DNA of 64,000 bases. Source: Seiridium cupressi. Its lineage: Eukaryota > Ascomycota > Sordariomycetes > Amphisphaeriales > Sporocadaceae. The notes under the pieces are model-generated. The model made no database searches. It saw only the letters and a program-made list of their open reading frames with translations, and was not told the origin of the DNA. Position 1 is the stretch's first letter; every line of letters starts with the position of its first letter. Shown here piece after piece: positions 11,330 to 24,378 of this stretch. The DNA is taken from positions 1 through 64,000 of the forward strand of contig JARVKI010000048.1 of NCBI GenBank assembly GCA_036674765.1, read 5' to 3'. The position numbers and the translations under genes are program-made.

Positions 11330-13052
11330 ATGTCTTACCAACTACTAGGCTTCGCCGTCATTGCGGCCATTTATGCCCTGATCAGATTCCTCAATGCGAC
11401 AGACGTCCCTAAAATCAAAGGGCTACCGGAGATTCCAGGAGTCCCTGTTTTCGGCAATCTGATACAGCTGGGAACAGATCACGCTCGTGTGGCTGGAAAA
11501 TGGGCTGCGAAGTATGGACCAGTATTTCAGACTCGACTGGGCAACCGTGTAAGGGAGATCTCACGAGAACATGGCAAACTTGCGATTGATCTAACATTTC
11601 CAATAGAGAATCGTCTTTGTCAACTCTTATGATAGCGTCAAGCACTTCTGGATCACCCATCAATCGGCACTCATTTCGCGGCCGACCTTCCACACGTTTC
11701 ACTCTGTGGTGTCAAGTTCTCAGGGTTTCACAATCGGCACATCACCATGGGACGAATCTTGCAAGCGCAGAAGAAAGGCAGCGGGCACGGCTCTGAACAG
11801 ACCTGCTGTTCAGTCATACATGCCGATCCTCGACCTCGAGTCCATGGCCAGCATCAAGGAGCTACTCGTCGATTCCAAGAATGGCAGTTTAGATCTGGAC
11901 CCGACTCCGTACTTCGCCCGGTTCGCCTTGAACACATCTCTCACCCTAAACTATGGTTTCCGAATCAATGGAGATGTCCAAGACGAGCTTTTGAAAGAAA
12001 TCACCCACGTAGAACGCGAGATCTCGAACTTCAGGTCGACCAGCAACAATTGGCAAGACTATGTACCCCTTCTGCGGCTCTGGGGCAAGCAGAATGCCGG
12101 TGCTGAAGAGTATCGTGTACGAAGGGACAGATATCTCACAAACTTGTTGAAGGACCTGCAGCAGCGCATTGCCGATGGAACCGATAAGCCTTGCATCACG
12201 GGAAATATCATAAAAGACCCCGAAGCGAAGCTCAATGAAGGTATATATTTTCCATGATTAGCTTTGGTTATTCTTTACTAATTCGAGCATTTCTAGCTGA
12301 GCTCAAGTCCATTTGCCTTACCATGGTTTCCGCTGGACTTGACACTGTGCCCGGCAATATCATCATGGGATTGGCCTACTTGTCAACTCCAGACGGCCAA
12401 GGCATACAGGAGAGAGCGTTGAAAGAGATTGAAGCAGTCTACCCTAATGGAGATGCTTGGGAAAAGTGCCTGTCTGAGGAAAAGGTGCCATACATCACGG
12501 CGCTCGTCAAGGAGACGCTTCGGTTCTGGACAGTCATTCCCATCTGCCTTCCCCGCACCAGCATCAAGGATATCCCGTATAACGGCACTGTTATCCCTGC
12601 CGGTACCACATTCTTCATGGTACGTTTTGCTAGCCCTACTTCCAAATCACTTGCAGTCACAGTTGCTAACACATTTCAAGAATGCATGGTCCGCCGACTA
12701 TGACGAACAACGCTTCAAGGAACCGAACCAATTCTTGCCAGATCGATTCCTCGACGACAATGAAGCCGGCACTCCTCACTACGGATACGGTGCAGGGTCA
12801 CGCATGTGCGCTGGTTCGCATCTGGCCAACCGGGAGCTATACACGGCTTATATCCGACTGATCACGGCATTTGAGATATTGCCAACGAGGAACCATGCTG
12901 ATGCTCCAATTATCGATGCGATAGAATGCAACAGCGTGCCGACATCCTTGACCACTGACCCAAAGCCATTCAAGATTGGATTGAAGGCGCGCAACGAGAC
13001 AAAGTTGAGGCAGTGGCTAGCAGATGCCGAGGAAAGGACGAAGGATCTGTAA
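11330..13052 (+). CDS. CYP504-type cytochrome P450 (phenylacetate hydroxylase family)
   Basis: 515 aa from four exons: 11330-11548, 11607-12240, 12297-12619 and 12681-13052. One N-terminal membrane anchor is followed by the hinge KIKGLPEIPGVPVFGN. The I-helix oxygen-binding motif is AGLDT, the ExxR helix is KETLRFW, and the haem loop is YGYGAGSRMCAGSHLANRE with Cys435 as iron ligand. The block SALISRPTFHTFHSVVSSSQ and the following GFTIGTSPWDESCKRRRKAA are characteristic, in my reading, of CYP504 (A. nidulans PhacA/PhacB), which hydroxylates phenylacetate or 3-hydroxyphenylacetate at the ER on the way to homogentisate. The zeta GST 1.3 kb downstream on the same strand supports an aromatic-catabolism role. 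The exact subfamily and position of hydroxylation cannot be settled here. A poly-A tract lies just after the stop (about 13,093-13,115). Confidence 0.9.
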
Positions 13053-14372
13053 AAACTATGTAAAATTACTCAGAAAACATGCCATACACGGTAAAAAAAA
13101 AAAAACAAAAAAAAACGATGGTCCGAGACATCATTTCTTACGCACATCTGAGGCCTGTCATTGCCTTCATGTCACACTTACACTAGCAATATGTGAAAAC
13201 TCTAGGGTGTACTCTCAATAGCGTTCTCTCCATTAAAGTTTCAAGTGTTGTCATCTTTTTCTTGACATTCGTTTCTGATGCAAATTTACCATATCCACAA
13301 ATAAATATCCGTAAATAAATATCCCGCCTTGCTATGGAGGGCGGTCAATTTGCACGTCAAGTCCGAGTAGCAGTGCTGACCCAGGGACTGATTGTTCCTA
13401 TGGCCTCAAATAGTAGGACTAGAGGAAAACATGGCTAAGATGTGTTCTAAAGCGCTGTTAGATATGGTGGTGTTTTGCTACTATTAAGACTTGCATCCGT
13501 CCGTAAGCTTTCTTCAAAGCTTGAGCATTCGTTTTACATGGTCCTCACATTCTTTGTTCTCGTCACCTTCCACCAATTGGTTCTTGGTACTTATCTCATG
13601 GCCGTCTGTCGGCAACACTTGCTTAATGCCATCGCTCAATATGACGGTATCTTTTCCTAAGCCGACGCTGCTCCCAAGTGCCTGTGCTGGGACCCTGGCT
13701 TCATTCTGCTCCTCGCGCCGGACCCGCCCGGTGGCTGATGAAATTAGAAGGTGTTCGAACCGGATAAGAACCTATGGGTTGGACGTTCCGTCGAGCCACG
13801 GGCCTGAGGGTGTCCTTATCGCACATATGCTCTTCAATGCATCTCGGCAGAGGTCATCGTGAAATCTGAGTTGATGGGAACCAGGGCCCACTATTAATCA
13901 TGTTTGGAGTCGTGATGAGCCGTGCAATCAGTTACCATTCCACTTGTGCCGAGAATCATAAGTGCAGCTTATTGAGCCGCGACAATCCGATCCCTGGGGC
14001 CGGCATAGTTTCCGTTTCCGCGTATGGGGCTTCCGTTTCCGAGACCGTGGGAGACCCGTTGACTCTGTGGGGTACGATGCAGGTGTCCCCTTTCAGCAGT
14101 AGAGGGCATTAGCGGGTGTATGTGTGCCATTCTCGTTAGTCCTTGATGGCTCCTTGGGAATTTTATGTCCTCAATGGAACGGCTTGCCTCGGAGCCAGTC
14201 TCATCGTGAGTGTCGGAGCAGATGGTTGCATAGAACGTTTTACGTAAAAACAGCCATGTCTTTCCGCGATAGCCCGTTGAACATAATCAATACTGGAAAT
14301 TTCCGCCCCTGATATCCGTACGGGTCGCATCAACATTTCCATGGTTCAACTCGCTACGTTCTCTCCCAAACA
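13053..14372. other. Intergenic region between P450 and GST
   Basis: 1.3 kb. It begins with an A-rich tract and holds several short open frames without protein patterns. Short TTTCCG repeats occur near 14,010-14,040. I find no supported gene. Confidence 0.4.
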
Positions 14373-15047
14373 ATGGCCTACCAGGACGCCAATTTCACGC
14401 TGTACACATACTTCCGATCCTCCTGCTCGGCTCGGGTGCGCACTGCTGCCGCGCTGAAAGGCATCAAGTTGCATTATGAATACGTCAACCTGATCAAGGG
14501 GGAACAAAGCTTGGATAGCTACAATTCTGTCAACCCTTCCGGTGCGGTTCCAACACTAGTTGTAGACCTGATTGACGGCAGCAAGGTTGTGATCCGCCAG
14601 TCGACGGCTATCCTCGAATTCCTCGAAGAGGGTTTCCCAAAGTCCACTCCACTGCTCCCGACGGATCCGGCCAGGCGAGCCCAAGTTAGAGAGCTGTATA
14701 ACATCCTCGCCGCGGATTTTCAGCCGAGGACAAACTTATGTGTCATCAAACGAGTCGGCAAGCTTGGTATATCTGCGCAAGACTGGTGCCAGGAGCAGAT
14801 GCCGCCAGTGCTGCAGTCATTTGAATCCATCCTCAAAGACTGCGCCGGGAAGTACTGTGTTGGGAACGAAGTCAGCCTGGCCGACGTTGCTCTGGCGCCG
14901 GCCGCGGAGGGAGCTTTGCGATGGGGCATTGATCTTAGTCAGTTTCCAACGTTGAATCGGATATTTGGGAGTATCCGTGCACTGCCTGAGTTTGTCCGGG
15001 CAGACTGGAGGCATCAAGAGGATACGCCCGCAGAGTTCAAAAGCTGA
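14373..15047 (+). CDS. maiA: Zeta-class glutathione S-transferase / maleylacetoacetate isomerase
   Basis: 224 aa, single exon, normal family length. The N-terminal thioredoxin-like domain has the zeta signature SSCSARVR (Ser16-Ser17-Cys18), the catalytic glutathione-activating motif, and the cis-Pro region VNPSGAVPTL followed by QSTAILEFLEE, which binds the glutathione gamma-glutamyl group. A helical C-terminal domain follows (NEVSLADVALAPA). Enzymes of this family isomerise maleylacetoacetate to fumarylacetoacetate, the penultimate step of homogentisate/tyrosine/phenylacetate breakdown in the cytosol. It lies downstream of a CYP504-type P450 and is convergent with a C6 regulator (88 bp between stops). 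Homogentisate dioxygenase and fumarylacetoacetase, the usual partners, are not in the window, so a role in detoxification is also possible. Confidence 0.85.
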   Translation: MAYQDANFTLYTYFRSSCSARVRTAAALKGIKLHYEYVNLIKGEQSLDSYNSVNPSGAVPTLVVDLIDGSKVVIRQSTAILEFLEEGFPKSTPLLPTDPARRAQVRELYNILAADFQPRTNLCVIKRVGKLGISAQDWCQEQMPPVLQSFESILKDCAGKYCVGNEVSLADVALAPAAEGALRWGIDLSQFPTLNRIFGSIRALPEFVRADWRHQEDTPAEFKS

Positions 15048-15135
15048 GAGAGAGAAGCTGGTCTAATCTTGCACGTGAATAGTTATGTAACAAGGACGAC
15101 ATCATTGACTAATAACCTGATTTATAGCCACATCT

Positions 15136-17703
15136 TTAAAACGTGATCATCCTATCGTAGTCTATCCAGAAGTCACCAAGGTCGGACATCAGCCCATCCC
15201 ATCTTTCAGTCATCGGCAAACCGAGACCCCCGGCCATTTCGCTCGTGAGATCAGCAGATAGACTACTTGGCGAGATCTCAGATGTGCCATATCCAACGGA
15301 ATCTAGCAACGAAGACAACCTCTCATTATAGTCTAGGTCCGGATGTCCGAGTTGCATTGAATTCGTGACCATATGTTCGTTCGTGCTCGGCAAGTCCCTT
15401 GAGAAATCGTTGATTGGTTGAATCATAATGGCCTGACTCGTCTGATCGTGCCTTGGAACGAGTACGGCGCTGCTGGAATTATTGCTTTGTGGTCCATCAA
15501 ACATACTGTCGCTCCGATCGGCCGAAACTTCGGACGGCCTCCTAAAAGTTGTCGGGTTGTTATGTGCGTTTGAAACCTGATCAGTGGAACCGCTAGCATA
15601 TCGAGCTGGCTGTTGTGGCCATAGGTCTGGGCTCGATTTATTTGCCTGATGCCCAGCCACTCTATTGTTCGTTGTGAAGCACTTCAGCTTGTTGGCAAGT
15701 CTTCGTGTGATCGATGATGAGGTAGACAGCCGCTGTATGACATCCAAGGCGAGCTGAACCTCCGCAGTGCAAGAACGACCGGCCATAACCTTGGAGCGAC
15801 AGGTAACAAGGAGTAACGCCGATAGGGCGGATTCGAGAAAGTGGTTGAATGTCTTCTGTTGCGCATGGTAGATATTCGAAGCTTGACTCAACTTGGCCAG
15901 CACGCGAATTGTGTCTTGAGCTACTTCCACCATGGCATTGACGCTTGAGGTGTCAATAGCATCGTTGCCGGACCGAAGCGCCGACTTTCGGTGGATGATG
16001 ATCCGCATTTGATTGGCTCTAAGATACAACAACAAGCGGAGCCTGTATTGGCCTCTTGTACCCTTCAAGGGGTCGAAATCCATGTCTGCGTGGAATTGGA
16101 GACACAAAGGCAGATTGCGCCGCCACTCACCAACCTTGAAATCGAGTAGATCGCGCGCAGCGTCTTTCGCGTGGTTCGGAGAAGGCATTCCAAGCGCGGA
16201 ATCGCGAACTTCGGCTGCGATGCGGCAGTATGACACCATGGCCTTCAAATACACCGAAAAGAGCGATTCGTCCTAGAGTGATGAGACAGGTTACTATTTA
16301 TTGTTGTAGTTCTTGAGTCTCTGCTCACCATGAAGTCCATGTCATAGTCGATATCGGAGTCGTGGATAGCGAAGGGTAGCCCTGTGCCGAAGCTCCACCG
16401 TCTATCAAGTGTATAAGCAGACCACTGAAACACCTAGGGTTAGCTATCACTTCTTCGAGTATGTTTGACGAGGGTAGGGAGCAGAGGAGCATTCATGAAG
16501 AGCATAAGCGCTTAGCCAGGAATGAGGAACCACAAGAAATGGGCTATAACGGGCATGGAATAAATCTAGGAGTTGCTTACTAGCGCTTTCTTTGCCTTGT
16601 CCCTTGCGACCCTTGACTTGAATCGGTGTTGTAGATTTGCAGAGTTATGATATCCCAGCTCCTGCAGCATTCTTATTACGCTGCCAATGTTCCGCCAGGC
16701 TAGCGACTCTCGGTCCGTCATGAAATAATAAATACTCTTGGTTTGGTAAGCTTCTGGCGTTTCGCTAAACGAAATATCACTAGATAGACTTACCATAAGA
16801 ATGCTAAGACTGACATCGTGATCAGTCACGTTGCCAGTGTGAAGACTCCGCCAAGTATTAGCCATGACCTGCTCTGTATAATCATCGCTCAAACTACTAA
16901 TATCGGGCTCCTCTAGCACAGCCATCACAGCAAGGACAAGGATGAGAACGTCTTCCAGCTTGTGGCTGAGACGGACTTCTTCTCCTGTCTCGTGACCAGC
17001 TGAATGCGAAGGGGCGTCCCTGAGTTGGTTCCTGAGGTCCGTGACATCCAAAAATGGATACAGCAAGCCAATTTCTTCCTCGTACGTGTCTAGGACCTCA
17101 AGCCAGCGAGACAAGGGAATGATGGAGAGAAACGACGGTGAAGCACGACCTGGGCGTTCTTGGATCAGCTTTCGCATGTCTTCAGCCATTCTAGGCGCAG
17201 GTTGCGACTGAGCTCCACCATGGCCATCTGTGGGGCTCGCAGTCACAAGTAGTTGCTGAGCTAGGCTGAGATAATAATCCGAACTGCCCGGCCTGATCGG
17301 TTGAGGACTGTAGTTGACGTCTAGGTCGATGGGTGCATCTTCTGGGATGCCGGACGGCGCATTGCCGCTGAGTCTCTTCGCGAGGCCGCCCGACAGCGGT
17401 GCACCTACGGAGTCGTCCCTTGACCGAGACGAAACCATAGAGCTTCGCCGGCCGGACCGGAAACGCGTACTTCGCTCATAAAGGCATATCGCTTGGACCT
17501 GCTGGCATCCTGCGCAGGGTTTCTCACCACTGCACTTGACCTTGCGTCTCTTGCATTCTTGGCTTTGGTGAAGTGACTGTGTTAACATCAACGCTCGTGA
17601 GCGATATACGAGTATGGAAGGGGCTGGCGTACCAAGCCACGTTTGTATATGGGTTCCTCCTTCTCTTGCGCGAGGCGGCCATGTTCGAAACGGATGTCGC
17701 CAT
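15136..17703 (-). CDS. Zn2Cys6 transcription factor (TF3)
   Basis: 745 aa from five exons: 17633-17703, 16794-17562, 16581-16736, 16329-16433 and 15136-16272. The first intron falls inside the first cluster cysteine: exon 1 encodes SRKRRRNPYTNVA plus TG, and exon 2 supplies the third base, giving CQECKRRKVKCSGEKPCAGCQQVQAIC (C-x2-C-x6-C-x5-C-x2-C-x6-C). The middle homology region is split over exons 3-5 (ESLAWRNIGSVIRMLQELGYH, WSAYTLDRRWSFGTGLPFA, SLFSVYLKAMVSYCRIAAEV). The C-terminus is Ser/Asn/Gln-rich. It faces the maleylacetoacetate isomerase gene with 88 bp between stops, so it is a candidate regulator of the aromatic-catabolism pair. That link is positional only. ATG 17703 was chosen; upstream in-frame ATGs exist. 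Confidence 0.85.
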
Positions 17704-18431
17704 AAGTTTGGGTATGTGTCCCAAGCAAGGAAAGACTGATCTTTGTTCGCCCGAGATGAAGAATCCAGCACACGTGGGCATCGCAATCAGCCTCGGAGGG
17801 AGTGGTCGATCTGCAAGTGACTGACTCGAGCGGCAGTTGGAGAAGTGGATATCCCCCACACTCATTCCCCCCCTGTGCAAAGTGTTGCGGCGTGCCCTTC
17901 TCCGCAATTTGGCGTCGGGGATCCGGCAAAGGCGATCGTCTGCATGGTGCACGATTGGGTGCCTGGTATCTAACCTAGGTGGTTGAGAGTGTTGGATATT
18001 TACGATCAAGGCCTCCACTTATAAGTACTCCTAAGGTACAAATCTACAACCGGTACAACCCCGGCTACTTCTTTCGTTCCAACAGAGAGAGGCTTAACTC
18101 GAGACCGGAACTACCTAGTGGGACCTTCTTTCCACTGGTGTCGCAGCCCGTTCCTGCATTCGCGCAGAATATCATCACCTCAACTCCGCCGCCCTTCGTT
18201 GGACAAAAATGTCGGTCTCTGAGTCTTTATTGTAGTAGAGCATGGTCTCTATGTCGCTCGCGATGAAACAGTCATAACTACGTGTAGCTGTGGATCGAAC
18301 CATATCAAATATTCTTGTTTATCGTATCGAGTTAACGCGAATGTCTCAAGTATCCCACCACCAAGCGCCATGCTAATGCTATAACGTCAAGAATTTTGGG
18401 TCTGACATGCCAATGATGTGAAGCCGCCATG
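17704..18431. other. Intergenic region between TF3 and HIR3
   Basis: 728 bp between the TF3 start and the HIR3 stop. It must contain the TF3 promoter and the HIR3 3' end. No gene pattern seen. Confidence 0.45.
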
Positions 18432-21400
18432 TTAGTGCCTATCTGATCGCCCCAGGGGCAACGCCACGATAGCATTTTCGATAACTTCCTCGTCGTCAAC
18501 ATCCTCCTCTGCTTCGTCCTCGTCGCCATTGTCTTCTGCGTCTTCCATAACATCATCTTCATCCTCCTCGGCCCCCTCCACGCCTTCGAGCTCTTCATTT
18601 TCGATATCGTCGTCACCATCTTCTCCCTCCTCCTCTCCTTCCTCGTCGTCTTGTTCATCACCTCCTTCCTCCCCACTCTCATCATGCTCCTCCTCTTCAA
18701 TATCATCATCGACGCTGCGTCTCGCCAAACCGGGGAACATGAGCGCAGCCTCCTCCTCGTCCAGAAGCTCGGAGGCTGGGACATCACTAAGGTCGCTTTC
18801 GTCGTCCGCAGAATCATGTATGCTTCCAGGTGCGCTGCTATCCTCTCTGCCATCTTCCATGGCCCCCGCGTCGCCATCCTTACCATCGTCGCCACTGGGT
18901 GTCTTGCTACCGCGTGTCCTGCCACTAGAAACAGACCCGCGGAGTGACTTGGTCCCCGTCGGTTTGACCGGGCCCTCCATGTTTTTGGTCACGGCCTGCT
19001 CTGCCTTGCGCAGGATGTCTGGTTTCCTAACTCCAGTCCGACGCTGCCGTACGGCGCCTTCGGGTGCTGGAGCCACTGGGCCTGCTTCGGTGCCTGAATT
19101 CTCCACCGACTGCAGATTCAGCAACATGCTGAACGGATTGCTGGGCTTTTCTCCCTCTGCACCGGGTAGCTTCTCCTCGTCGCGTGCCCTGGCTTCTGCA
19201 CGTTCCTGCAGAAGCAATTCGGGTGATGGGCCCGGCAGTGTTTTCCCCACTTCCATGTAAATGGCTGTGTAACAATCCGTGACGAGGTCATCAACGGCGC
19301 CGGCCTTCATAAGACCGGAGTTGAGTTTCTTTAATTCGATGGCTTCCCTGAGCGCCCCAAATACTAGGGTTTCCGCGGCGAGCGGACTGGCGGACCACTC
19401 GTTGATGCGTTCCGCAACGATCTCGAACTCATCGGGTGACACGCTCTTGTACACGTCCTCGAGCACAGGCTCGATTTCGAAGTGGGTGCGTATCAGCCGG
19501 AGATAAGATACGCAACACGTCTGCCACAGCTCATTAAAGTGATAGAAGTCGGCGCCCTTCTTGCGTATACGTCGTAGTAGAGCCTCAAAGTTGGTCCGGT
19601 CATTGAGCACAACTAATATCCGCACCATGAATCGAACATACTGTTCTGTGTAGACGTGGTGACGGCCTGGTCGCTCGGCATCGCATTTCCAGACATTCAT
19701 GACCATAGTCTTGGTGAACATGGACTTCTGGAGGACGATGAAGGCAGCCATCGCCCCGAATTGATCGGGATTTTCCGCCATCCCATCGTACAGAATCTTA
19801 GCATGACGCATAATGATGCGATGCTGCCAATTTGACTTGTCCTTTTCACGCAAGTGTTGCAGAGACTCGATGGCATAGGCTTCCCAGTCCTTGGCCGTCT
19901 GGATTTCAATCGTTGATCCTTTCTTGACAGCAAATGGCTGGCGTTGAAGAATTTCCGCGCCGTCCTGGCGTTGGACCTCTCCCCGAACAACGAGCTTATG
20001 GACCACGGAAACGATCTTGTAATGGGGTTCAAGAATGGAGTCGCCAGACCTTGGTTTCGGCAGTGCAGCGACGACTTGAACGGACTTTTCCAGGGCGGCT
20101 ATGACGTCAGCCACCGTCGGGCGTGATTGCCGATCTTTGTGGTCAAGCGAAGTGTAGGGCTTCTGATACATCTTCCAGATGCACTTGGCATACATGTACG
20201 GGTTTCTGTCCTTAATTAGTAGATGGATCTGGACGCCCACTGTAGCACACAACTTACTTCCACTCCTTGGGCTTCACCGCCGAGGCCTTCTTGAAAAGCG
20301 TTGCGGCATACTTCCAAACTTTGTAGTCTTCCATTTCCTCGTGGATCTTGCGCTTGAAAGTGCCAGCACCCATGTTTTGAATGAAGAACCTCTCCTGATC
20401 CGCGTGCTTGAAAGGTTCCATGCCGAAAGGCTCCCGGCTCGACGCGTACATTCGCATAGCAAACTTGTGGTATAGCTCATGGATTGCCTCGAGAGCCTCA
20501 CCTTCAAAATGTGGGCCAGCTTTTCGAGAGTTCGACAATGCCAGGGCGTAGCAGTGGATGGCATTCCGTTGATATTTCACCAGTTCCGCCCGTTCCTTAT
20601 TCATCTTGTCCGCCGACCAAAGTACAGATTCGTCAAGCTCGTAATCGAAACATTCGGCTAGTCTGAACCAAGCATTCCATTGGTCCGGCGTGAACTGTAG
20701 CTGTTGTCTGAGGAAAGTCGCACCCATACGGAGGTCGTCAGTAGCGCCCGGAGTTTGCCTTCGATTCAGATCGACGCCCTTGAACTTGCTGAACGCAATC
20801 ATGCCCAGAAGGAAGAACCATTGATGCTTGGCCAGAATGCTGTCGGGCGTAGTGACAGCGACAGCATCAATCGTCACGTTTCCTTTCATGGCTTGGTACA
20901 GGCGAAGCGGATGAATAGGCTTTCTCAGATATTCGGTAAAGTTTCTGAGGTTGTGTATCGTCTGCTGATTACTCTTGGTTTGGCCGATGGCTTGCTGCAT
21001 GGTCTCAATCGTCGTCTTGAGGTCAGATTTCAGCAGATCCTTCATAGGCATGCTATTTGCCAAGGCCGAAACCTTTTCGACCAAAGCCATGGTGTTTCGG
21101 CGTTCCAGCTTCTCTGGAACACAGCCGTGGTCTTGTACCTCCCATACACCGATTCCTTTGAGACCGTAGAGGTCGTACAGAACCTGGCCCATGTAATCTT
21201 CCCAGTTCTCGATCAGGTTTTGCTTCAAGAGTTCTACTCGCATCATCTTGAGGAATATCTTATTCGACACCTTGCAGCACTTTCTAAGTCCAAGAACCTG
21301 ATGTACTGCGGCGAGATAATCAGCCAGGTCTGTTTCTGGTGTTGCAAATGTTGCCTTGTTCTGCAAAACGCAGCTTTTCAGCAAGGTATAAAGCAGCGAC

Positions 21401-24378
21401 CAAGTTCGGACTTGCAGTTCTCGCAGCTTGTTGAAGAGTGACGAAAAAGTTGCATTGTTGGAAGGTGCTGAGCTCATGCCTACACGCACCTCGTCTTCAA
21501 ACATTGGTGCTGTGTGCAAGATACAGGCGAGCTTCATCAGCGCTGCTATACTTGACTTGAAATGGTCGTCATCCATAATGTCAAAGGCAGAAGTGTCGTT
21601 CAGCGCGATGGAGAGTGATTTGACGAGCAAGTCATCGATGAATTTCAACATCTTGAAGAAAAGAGGTCGCCTGTCTTCGATTGGCATGCTCAGGTAAGGG
21701 TCGCGTTCGAAGTCTCCCACGACCATCTCAATTGCCTTCAGGTTGCAGGAGAACACCTTGGTCGGATACTTAATCACCTGGTAGGCCTCCCCGAGACGAT
21801 TCCACAGGAAGAGACGGAGTTCGGTGCTAGCGCTCAGCAGAAACTTCCAAAGATCATGCAGCCCTTGACTGGCGGTTTCTAAGATAGGTTTCGGGCTAGG
21901 ACCATCGTGGATCGGTGATGGTGATCTCAGTTGCTCGCTCGGAGTCGGTGAGCTAGGCGACTGAGATCCTGCTTGCGTCGTATAGACCCCGGACGGATTT
22001 AGCACGGGTTCCAAGCTGTCGATGACGCCAACCGGGTCCCTGAGGTCATCTTGGAATAGTCCCAGAAAGAAGTCCATCGTGGTCAGTTTGCTAATTTCTC
22101 GGTCAGCCGCAAAAATGGAGATTTCTGGCATGATTGCATTGTTTGGCAGGACCAAAGCAACGTCCTTGAAGTCCGTGGCCAGAGCTTCACGGAGGCTCTG
22201 CCAGCACTGGAGGACATGTTCCCGGGAAACTCCTTCTGTGAGAGTAACCGAAAAGACAACTGCCCACAGAAATCTCACGGAAAGTGATTTCTCAGACACA
22301 ACAGAACGGTTCTTGCTCATCTGGGACGCGAGTGAGAACCATCGTCCTAGTCTCCCCTTGGTTTCGACACGAATTCCAAAGTCCACGGCGCTGTTAGGGT
22401 TCGTGATCCTTTCGTACACATCCAGATGAAGTTCGAAGAGTGTCTGTATCATTTGGTCGAGAGACTTGAGTGTCGCTTCGGGATTCTCGGACATACCCCC
22501 CGTCTGCAGCTCGTACACCATACGATTGTAAATGTCCTCATCAAGGTGGCTTATGACTTGCACTGCGGCCGTCTTCATAGTATCAGACCATCTTGACTCC
22601 GTGTAGGTCTGAAAGACAGATCGTACCCACTCAAATGCAATGTCTGGGAGGCCCATTCCGCTGTCATTGGCTGTATCGACAAACGATCTCAGGTTCTTTG
22701 TCTCATCGAAGGCGGGGATTTCAGTCTTGATCTGAGAACCCGGCTTCGCATGTTCCAGGAATGAGGAAAATCCGATGGAAGACATCTCATGTTTGCTCAA
22801 CAGTATCCTTGCCAAGTCTTCGTCGAAGGTTGTCAAGGCATCACGGAGATCGATCATGGGAGGTTGCGTAACCTTTGAGGTTCGAGTCTCCAACGCAGAA
22901 AGCTCGATGATGTCGGTAACTCGTTGCAGCGTGACTTGGTCGGAAACGCCAAGATTCTCCGCCATGTTTTTCGTGGTCTGGAAGAGGTGCTTGTCGGCGG
23001 CTTGGAAAGGCTCTAGTTGAGCAGCATAGACGGGCGGCGCATCTGCAGATATCTCCACGGCGGTTTCCCTGCGACGAGTCCTCTTGCTTCGTTTCTCCAC
23101 CATTTCCTCGGCCTCGCCCTCGGGAATGCCTGCAGCTGAGTGGGAGCGCTTTCTTGACACTACAGACTCACTGCGTTCCGTCTTGTTACCCAGCACCGCT
23201 GCCTCCGCTCTGGATTCCAGTGGGGACTCAACGGTCTCGTCCTGCGAGACGGCTCGGATGGGATCGTCGATGGTTTCGTCTTGAGACGCAACATCGCCAT
23301 CATCTTCTAACGGCTTCCTTCGCTCTGGTAGCACTTGCTCCATGGCGTCGGCATCGTCGGGTATCTCTGGGAGCTCCAGCAGAGTAGCTCTTGCAAGGAC
23401 ACCGGTGGCTGTAATGGCGTGAACAAGTGACATTCCCAATTCTGCCCATGATGGACCTTGGACACGTAGTACAGGCTGCGGTGTATCATCTTTGGCGGGG
23501 AGCGACCCTAGGTGCGGCGTCGCGAGTGACCTCGTCGGGTTTGGGAGGTACGGAATGGGGTCCAAGTACTTCTTCAAAGACAATGGCATGGTTCGTTTGA
23601 AATAGGGTGCTAGTATGGGATGCGATCTGGCGACGTCATCATCGAGGACGTCCAAATGCTCTTTCAATTGCTCTCCAGCAAAGCCTTCGGCCAACGAGGG
23701 GGGTTCTACCTCTTCCACTGCTGGGTCATCATCTAGCTCTATGGCAGCCTCCAGGCAGTATCGGCTGGTTCTCGTGCTTTGGAGAAAGGCAGCAACGCGG
23801 GCGGATCGCCGCCATAGATCCGCATCAGACGGATCGTGGTCGAGTGCAACACTAAAGTTCTCCAATGCTTTGCGCGCCTTCTTGAGGGTTTCCTTGGTCT
23901 CAAACACGGCCCCGCCCTCGAGCTTTGCTTGGTGCTTTATGATGTCGAGTTGGAATTGGCCGTGGTTCTTGTAGGCGAGATAGAGGGCTTGCGGTAGGCC
24001 AGTCCCACTCCCATCAATGTCAGCCTGGTTGACTTCGAGCGATTGCGCAAAGGATGCGTCGGCCTGGCTGTGACGAGGGTCGGAGTGCTCTTCGGCGCGG
24101 TCGAAGTCAGTGGGGGCGTCAGGGTACCGAAAGATCTCGGATTCGAACAACAAGTCGTACGCCTCTTGAGCTTCAGTGTAGTATCGCGGACCTTGGGCAT
24201 GGAGCTTCAGAGCTGTCTGGAAGCGCTTCAATGCCTCTTCGATGTGAAGCTCGCGGGTGGTATCAACCTCGTCGTCGATATTCTCCTCCGCTTCGACATT
24301 TATGGCCGAGAAAGCGGGCTGCGTTTCGTCAGCGACCAGCAGGTCAATACTCGAAAATCAGGGTCCGGGACTGACCAT
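18432..24378 (-). CDS. hir3: HIR complex subunit, histone transcription regulator 3 homologue
   Basis: 1945 aa from three exons: 24376-24378 (the ATG alone), 20258-24318 and 18432-20205. After the start codon the 57-nt intron (24319-24375) joins ATG to PAFSAINVEAEENIDDEVDT, then the family block ALKRFQTALKLHAQGPRYY followed by AYDLLFESEIF. The protein is largely alpha-helical and TPR-like (for example FRLAECFDYELDE) and ends in a very acidic Glu/Asp tail. Hir3/CABIN1 is a scaffold of the HIR/HIRA nucleosome-assembly complex that deposits histone H3-H4 independently of replication and represses histone genes. The length and the acidic C-terminus match fungal Hir3 proteins. The second intron was placed at 20206-20257 because it joins PKEWK to NPYMYAKCIWKMY in frame. 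This is a conserved housekeeping gene. Confidence 0.88.

Noticed and set aside
18529..19260. Open frame of 243 codons, Ser-rich, + strand
   Set aside because: It is the antisense of the Glu/Asp-rich tail of HIR3; GAG/GAA codons read backwards give Ser and Leu.
20704..21441. Open frame of 245 codons, + strand
   Set aside because: It lies wholly inside the HIR3 second coding exon on the other strand and has no protein pattern.
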